A stretch of DNA of 25,000 nucleotides from assembly GCA_034096865.1 (NCBI GenBank), contig JAWQFJ010017529.1:10001-35000 (forward strand). Direction: 5' to 3'. The position numbers were made by a program, and so were the translations under genes. The notes under the pieces are model-generated. The model saw only the letters and a program-made list of their open reading frames with translations, did no database searches and was not told where the DNA came from. Shown here one piece after another: positions 19,728 to 25,000 of the stretch (its first letter is position 1; each line of letters begins with the position of its first letter). Origin of the DNA: Theodoxus fluviatilis. Its lineage: Eukaryota > Mollusca > Gastropoda > Cycloneritida > Neritidae.

Positions 19728-19873
19728 ATCTGTTTCTTTTCTGCTCTCTTTTGGAGCACAAATATCTTCCTTCCTCCTTCTAATCTGCTTGGGACCTTGT
19801 GCCACCACACCATTCTTTGGCTAGACATTTTGCCGTTTTGGGGGTTTATGAGCAACAACTGCCGAGTTTGATT
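19728..19873. other. Spacer between CAT array and 61-bp satellite
   Basis: About 146 bp of unique sequence. GCCGAGTTTGATTCTGG near its right edge weakly resembles part of the satellite unit (CACCTGAGTTTCTACAG) but is out of phase, so it may be a decayed or truncated boundary unit. Confidence 0.5.
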
Positions 19874-22800
19874 CTGGAACCACAGTTGTATGTGTCACCT
19901 GAGTTTCTACAGTACATGTTCTCCCTTTGGAGTGGGAGAACCACAGCTGTATGTGTCACCTGAGTTTCTACAGTACGTGTTCTCCCTCTGGCATGGGAGA
20001 ACCACAGCTGTATGTGTCACCTGAGTTTCTACAGTACGTGTTCTGCCTTTGGCATGGGAGAATCACAGCTGTATGTGTCACCTGAGTTTGTACAGTACGT
20101 GCTCTTCCTTTGGCATGGGAGAACCACAGCTGTATGTGTCACCTGAGTTTCTACAGTACGTGTTCTGCCTTTGGCATGGGAGAACCACAGCTGTATGTGT
20201 CACCTGAGTTTGTACAGTACGTGTTCTTCCTTTGGCATGGGAGAACCACAGCTGTATGTGTCACCTGAGTTTCTACAGTACGTGTTCTCCATTTGGCATG
20301 GGAGAACCACAGTTGTCTGTGTCACCTGAGTTTCTACAGTACGTGTTCTTCTTTTGGCATGCTGGAACCACAGCTGTATGTGTCACCTGAGTTTCTACAG
20401 TACGTGTTCTGCCTCTGGCATGGGAGAACCACAGTTGTCTGTGTCACCTGAGTTTCTACAGTACGTGTTCTTCTTTTGGCATGGGAGAACCACAGTTGTA
20501 TGTGTCACCTGAGTTTCTACAGTACGTGTTCTTCTTTTGGCATGGGAGAACCACAGTTGTATGTGTCACCTGAGTTTCTACAGTACGTGTTCTTCTTTTG
20601 GCATGGGAGAACCACAGTTGTATGTGTCACCTGAGTTTCTACAGTACGTGTTCTCCATTTGGCATGGGAGAACCACAGTTGTATGTGTCACCTGAGTTTC
20701 TACAGTACATGTTCTTCCTCTGGCATGGGAGAACCACAGTTGTATGTGTCACCTGAGTTTCTACAGTACGTGTTCTCCCTCTGGCATGGGAGAACCACAG
20801 TTGTATGTGTCACCTGAGTTTCTACAGTACGTGTTCTCCCTCTGGCATGGGAGAACCACAGTTGTATGTGTCACCTGAGTTTCTACAGTACGTGTTCTCC
20901 CTCTGGCATGGGAGAACCACAGCTGTATGTGTCACCTGAGTTTCTACAGTACGTGTTCTTCTTTTGGCATGGGAGAACCACAGCTGTATATGTCACCTGA
21001 GTTTGTACAGTACGTGTTCTTCCTTTGGCATGGGAGAACCACAGCTGTATGTGTCACCTGAGTTTCTACAGTACGTGTTCTACCTCTGGCATGGGAGCAC
21101 CACAGTTGTATGTGTCACCTGAGTTTCTACAGTACGTGTTCTCCATTTGGCATGGGAGAACCACAGTTGTATGTGTCACCTGAGTTTCTACAGTACGTGT
21201 TCTCCCTCTGGCATGGGAGCACCACAGTTGTATGTGTCACCTGAGTTTCTACAGTACGTGTTCTTCTTTTGGCATGGGAGAACCACAGCTGTATATGTCA
21301 CCTGAGTTTGTACAGTACGTGTTCTTCATTTGGCATGGGAGAACCACAGTTGTATGTGTCACCTGAGTTTCTACAGTACGTGTTCTCCCTCTGGCATGGG
21401 AGAACCACAGCTGTATGTGTCACCTGAGTTTCTACAGTACGTGTTCTCCCTCTGGCATGGGAGAACCACAGCTGTATGTGTCACCTGAGTTTCTACAGTA
21501 CGTGTTCTTCATTTGGCGTGGGAGAACCACAGTTGTATGTGTCACCTGAGTTTCTACAGTACGTGTTCTCCCTCTGGCATGGGAGAACCACAGCTGTATG
21601 TGTCACCTGAGTTTCTACAGTACGTGTTCTTCTTTTGGCATGCTGGAACCACAGTTCTATATGTCACCTGAGTTTCTACAGTACGTGTTCTCCCTCTGGC
21701 ATGGGAGAACCACAGTTGTATGTGTCACCTGAGTTTCTACAGTACGTTTTCTCCATTTGGCATGGGAGAACCACAGTTGTATGTGTCACCTGAGTTTCTA
21801 CAATACGTATTCTTCCTTTGGCATGGGAGAACCACAGTTGTATGTGTCACCTGAGTTTCTACAGTACGTGTTCTCCCTTTGGCATGGGAGAACCACAGCT
21901 GTATATGTCACCTGAGTTTCTACAGTACGTGTTCTTCCTTTGGCATGGGAGAACCACAGCTGTATGTGTCACCTGAGTTTCTACAGTACGTGTTCTCCCT
22001 CTGGCATGGGAGAACCACAGTTGTATGTGTCACCTGAGTTTCTACAGTACGTGTTCTGCCTTTGGCATGGGAGAACCACAGCTGTATATGTCACCTGAGT
22101 TTGTACAGTACGTGTTCTTTATTTGGCATCGGAGAACCACAGTTGTATGTGTCACCTGAGTTTCTACAGTACGTGTTCTCCCTTTGGCATGGGAGAACCA
22201 CAGTTGTATGTGTCACCTGAGTTTCTACAGTACGTGTTCTTCATTTGGCATGGGAGAACCACAGCTGTATGTGTCACCTGAGTTTCTACAGTACGTGTTC
22301 TTCCTTTGGCATGGGAGAACCACAGCTGTATGTGTCACCTGAGTTTCTACAGTACGTGTTCTCCCTCTGGCATGGGAGAACCACAGCTGTATGTGTCACC
22401 TGAGTTTCTACAGTACGTGTTCTCCCTCTGGCATGGGAGAACCACAGCTGTATGTGTCACCTGAGTTTGTACAGTACGTGTTCTTCATTTGGCATGGGAG
22501 AACCACAGTTGTATGTGTCACCTGAGTTTGTACAGTACGTGTTCTGCCTGTGGCATGGGAGAACCACAGCTGTATGTGTCACCTGAGTTTCTACAGTACG
22601 TGTTCTCCATTTGGCATGGGAGAACCACAGTTGTATGTGTCACCTGAGTTTCTACAGTACGTGTTCTCCATTTGGCATGGGAGAACCACAGCTGTATGTG
22701 TCACCTGAGTTTCTACAGTACGTGTTCTTCCTTTGGCATGGGAGAACCACAGTTGTATGTGTCACCTGAGTTTCTACAGTACGTGTTCTCCATTTGGCAT

Positions 22801-25000
22801 GGGAGAACCACAGTTGTATGTGTCACCTGAGTTTCTACAGTACGTGTTCTCCATTTGGCATGGGAGAACCACAGTTGTATGTGTCACCTGAGTTTCTACA
22901 GTACGTGTTCTCCCTCTGGCATGGGAGAACCACAGCTGTATGTGTCACCTGAGTTTCTACAGTACGTGTTCTCATTCTGGCATGGGAGAACCACAGCTGT
23001 ATGTGTCACCTGAGTTTCTACAGTACGTGTTCTTCCTTTGGCATGGGAGAACCACAGCTGTATGTGTCACCTGAGTTTCTACAGTACGTGTTCTTCCTTT
23101 GGCATGGGAGAACCACAGTTGTATGTGTCACCTGAGTTTCTACAGTACGTGTTCTTCCTTTGGCATGGGAGAACCACAGCTGTATGTGTCACCTGAGTTT
23201 GTACAGTACGTGTTCTTCATTTGGCATGGGAGAACCACAGTTGTATGTGTCACCTGAGTTTGTACAGTACGTGTTCTTCATTTGGCATGGGAGAACCACA
23301 GCTGTATGTGTCACCTGAGTTTCTACAGTACGTGTTCTTTCTTTGGCATGGGAGAACCACAGTTGTCTGTGTCACCTGAGTTTGTACAGTACGTGTTCTT
23401 TCTTTGGCATGGGAGAACCACAGTTGTCTGTGTCACCTGAGTTTCTACAGTACGTGTTCTGCCTTTGGCATGGGAGAACCACAGTTGTATGTGCCACCTG
23501 AGTTTCTACAGTACGTGTTCTCCCTCTGGCATGGGAGAACCACAGCTGTATGTTTCACCTGAGTTTCTACAGTACGTGTTCTCCCTCTGGCATGGGAGAA
23601 CCACAGCTGTATATGTCACCTGAGTTTGTACAGTACGTGTTCTTCATTTGGCATGGGAGAACCACAGCTGTATATGTCACCTGAGTTTGTACAGTACGTG
23701 TTCTTCATTTGGCATGGGAGAACCACAGCTGTATGTGTCACCTGAGTTTCTACAGTACGTGTTCTCCCTCTGGCATGGGAGAACCACAGCTGTATGTGTC
23801 ACCTGAGTTTCTACAGTACGTGTTCTCCCTCTGGCATGGGAGAACCACAGCTGTATGTGTCACCTGAGTTTCTACAGTACGTGTTCTCCCTCTGGCATGG
23901 GAGAACCACAGCTGTATGTGTCACCTGAGTTTCTACAGTACGTGTTCTTCATTTGGCATGGGAGAACCACAGTTGTATGTGTCACCTGAGTTTCTACAGT
24001 ACGTGTTCTCCATTTGGCATGGGAGAACCACAGTTGTATGTGTCACCTGAGTTTCTACAGTACGTGTTCTCCCTCTGGCATGGGAGAACCACAGTTGTAT
24101 GTGTCACCTGAGTTTCTACAGTACGTGTTCTTCCTTTGGCATGGGAGAACCACAGCTGTATGTGTCACCTGAGTTTCTACAGTACGTGTTTTATCTTTGG
24201 CATGGGAGAACCACAGCTGTATGTGTCACCTGAGTTTCTACAGTACGTGTTCTGCCTTTGGCATGGGAGAACCACAGTTGTATGTGTCACCTGAGTTTGT
24301 ACAGTACGTGTTCTTCTTTTGGCATGGGAGAACCACAGCTGTATGTGTCACCTGAGTTTCTACAGTACGTGTTCTGCCTTTGGCATGGGAGAACCACAGT
24401 TGTATGTGTCACCTGAGTTTCTACAGTACGTGTTCTTCCTTTGGCATGGGAGAACCACAGTTGTATGTGTCACCTGAGTTTCTACAGTACGTGTTCTTCA
24501 TTTGGCATGGGAGAACCACAGTTGTATGTGTCACCTGAGTTTCTACAGTACGTGTTCTTCCTTTGGCATGGGAGAACCACAGTTGTATGTGTCACCTGAG
24601 TTTCTACAGTACGTGTTCTTCATTTGGCATGGGAGAACCACAGCTGTATGTGTCACCTGAGTTTCTACAGTACGTGTTCTTCCTTTGGCATGGGAGAACC
24701 ACAGCTGTATGTGTCACCTGAGTTTCTACAGTACGTGTTCTCCATTTGGCATGGGAGAACCACAGTTGTATGTGTCACCTGAGTTTCTACAGTACGTGTT
24801 CTTCCTTTGGCATGGGAGAACCACAGCTGTATGTGTCACCTGAGTTTCTACAGTACGTGTTCTCCATTTGGCATGGGAGAACCACAGTTGTATGTGTCAC
24901 CTGAGTTTCTACAGTACGTGTTCTCCCTTTGGCATGGGAGAACCACAGTTGTATGTGTCACCTGAGTTTCTACAGTACGTGTTCTTCCTTTGGCATGGGA
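19874..25000. repeat. 61-bp satellite, 84 units, continues past window end
   Basis: Head-to-tail units of 61 bp have conserved blocks GGAGAACCACAG, then TGTATGTGTCACCTGAGTTT, then TACAGTACGTGTTCT, then TGGCATG. The string CACCTGAG falls at 19896, 20506, 21116, 22336, 22946, 23556, 24166 and 24959, all exact multiples of 61 apart, so there is no net insertion or deletion across 83 intervals. Variation is confined mostly to a few sites: CAGCTG or CAGTTG; GTATGTG or GTATATG; GTTTCTAC or GTTTGTAC; and the three to five bases after GTGTTCT. Stops occur in every frame on the plus strand, so there is no coding potential. The first unit is the most diverged, as expected at an array edge. Confidence 0.98.

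Noticed and set aside
19289..19871. Open frames encoding long poly-Asp, poly-Met or poly-Ile tracts
   Set aside because: They are direct translations of the CAT array in different registers and have no flanking protein-like sequence.
19874..25000. CRISPR array
   Set aside because: Units are contiguous 61-bp repeats with no unique spacers, and the window is eukaryotic in character.

Overview
This is eukaryotic, almost certainly metazoan, intergenic DNA. The evidence is its very high load of micro-, mini- and satellite repeats, the lack of any dense open-reading-frame organisation, and a degraded non-LTR retrotransposon C-terminus. The style (GA/CT tracts, GACA/GGAC and ATCC tetranucleotides, long CAT arrays, short dispersed repeats) would suit a marine invertebrate such as a mollusc. 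That is an impression, not something the sequence proves. No intact protein-coding gene, rRNA or canonical tRNA could be supported.

Layout. 1-2325 is unique DNA without a recognisable gene. 2326-3729 is a 19-bp minisatellite of about 73 copies. 3875-4056 is a second minisatellite of 8 x 23 bp. 4347-4786 is a GA, GGAC/CAGA and poly-G cluster. 4787-7345 is unique apart from a C-rich tract. 7346-7419 is a perfect (ACAGT)n array and 7687-7876 a degenerate (ATCC)n array. 7877-10519 is unique, with a GC-rich patch around 9000-9350. 10520-10692 is poly-C followed by a CT tract. 10693-14379 is mostly unique AT-rich DNA with a 74-bp tandem duplication (11845-11995) and a small E-box/octamer cluster (12263-12314). 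14380-14811 combines (TG)n, (TA)n and an inverted repeat with a CT/GA palindrome at its core. 15800-16776 (minus strand) holds a tRNA-like B-box segment, a 13-bp array resembling a repeated tRNA A-box region, and one copy of a 173-bp dispersed repeat. 17606-17866 is the C-terminal relic of a LINE-type ORF, visible only in a frame broken by an in-frame stop. 18604-18776 is a second, opposite-oriented copy of the 173-bp repeat. 19380-19727 is a CAT/CGT array. 19874-25000 is a 61-bp satellite of 84 units that keeps exact phase and runs off the window.

How the parts relate. No pathway or operon exists here. The long open frames over the arrays follow from repeat arithmetic: periods of 19, 23 and 5 bp are not multiples of 3 and the units lack stops on one strand, so all three frames stay open. 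The observations most worth following are the strict 61-bp phase and shared-variant pattern of the terminal satellite, the LINE zinc-finger relic, the paired 173-bp repeat, the possible A-box-derived 13-bp array, and the 14.4-14.8 kb cluster of non-B-DNA-prone sequence. I did not find a convincing new biological system.
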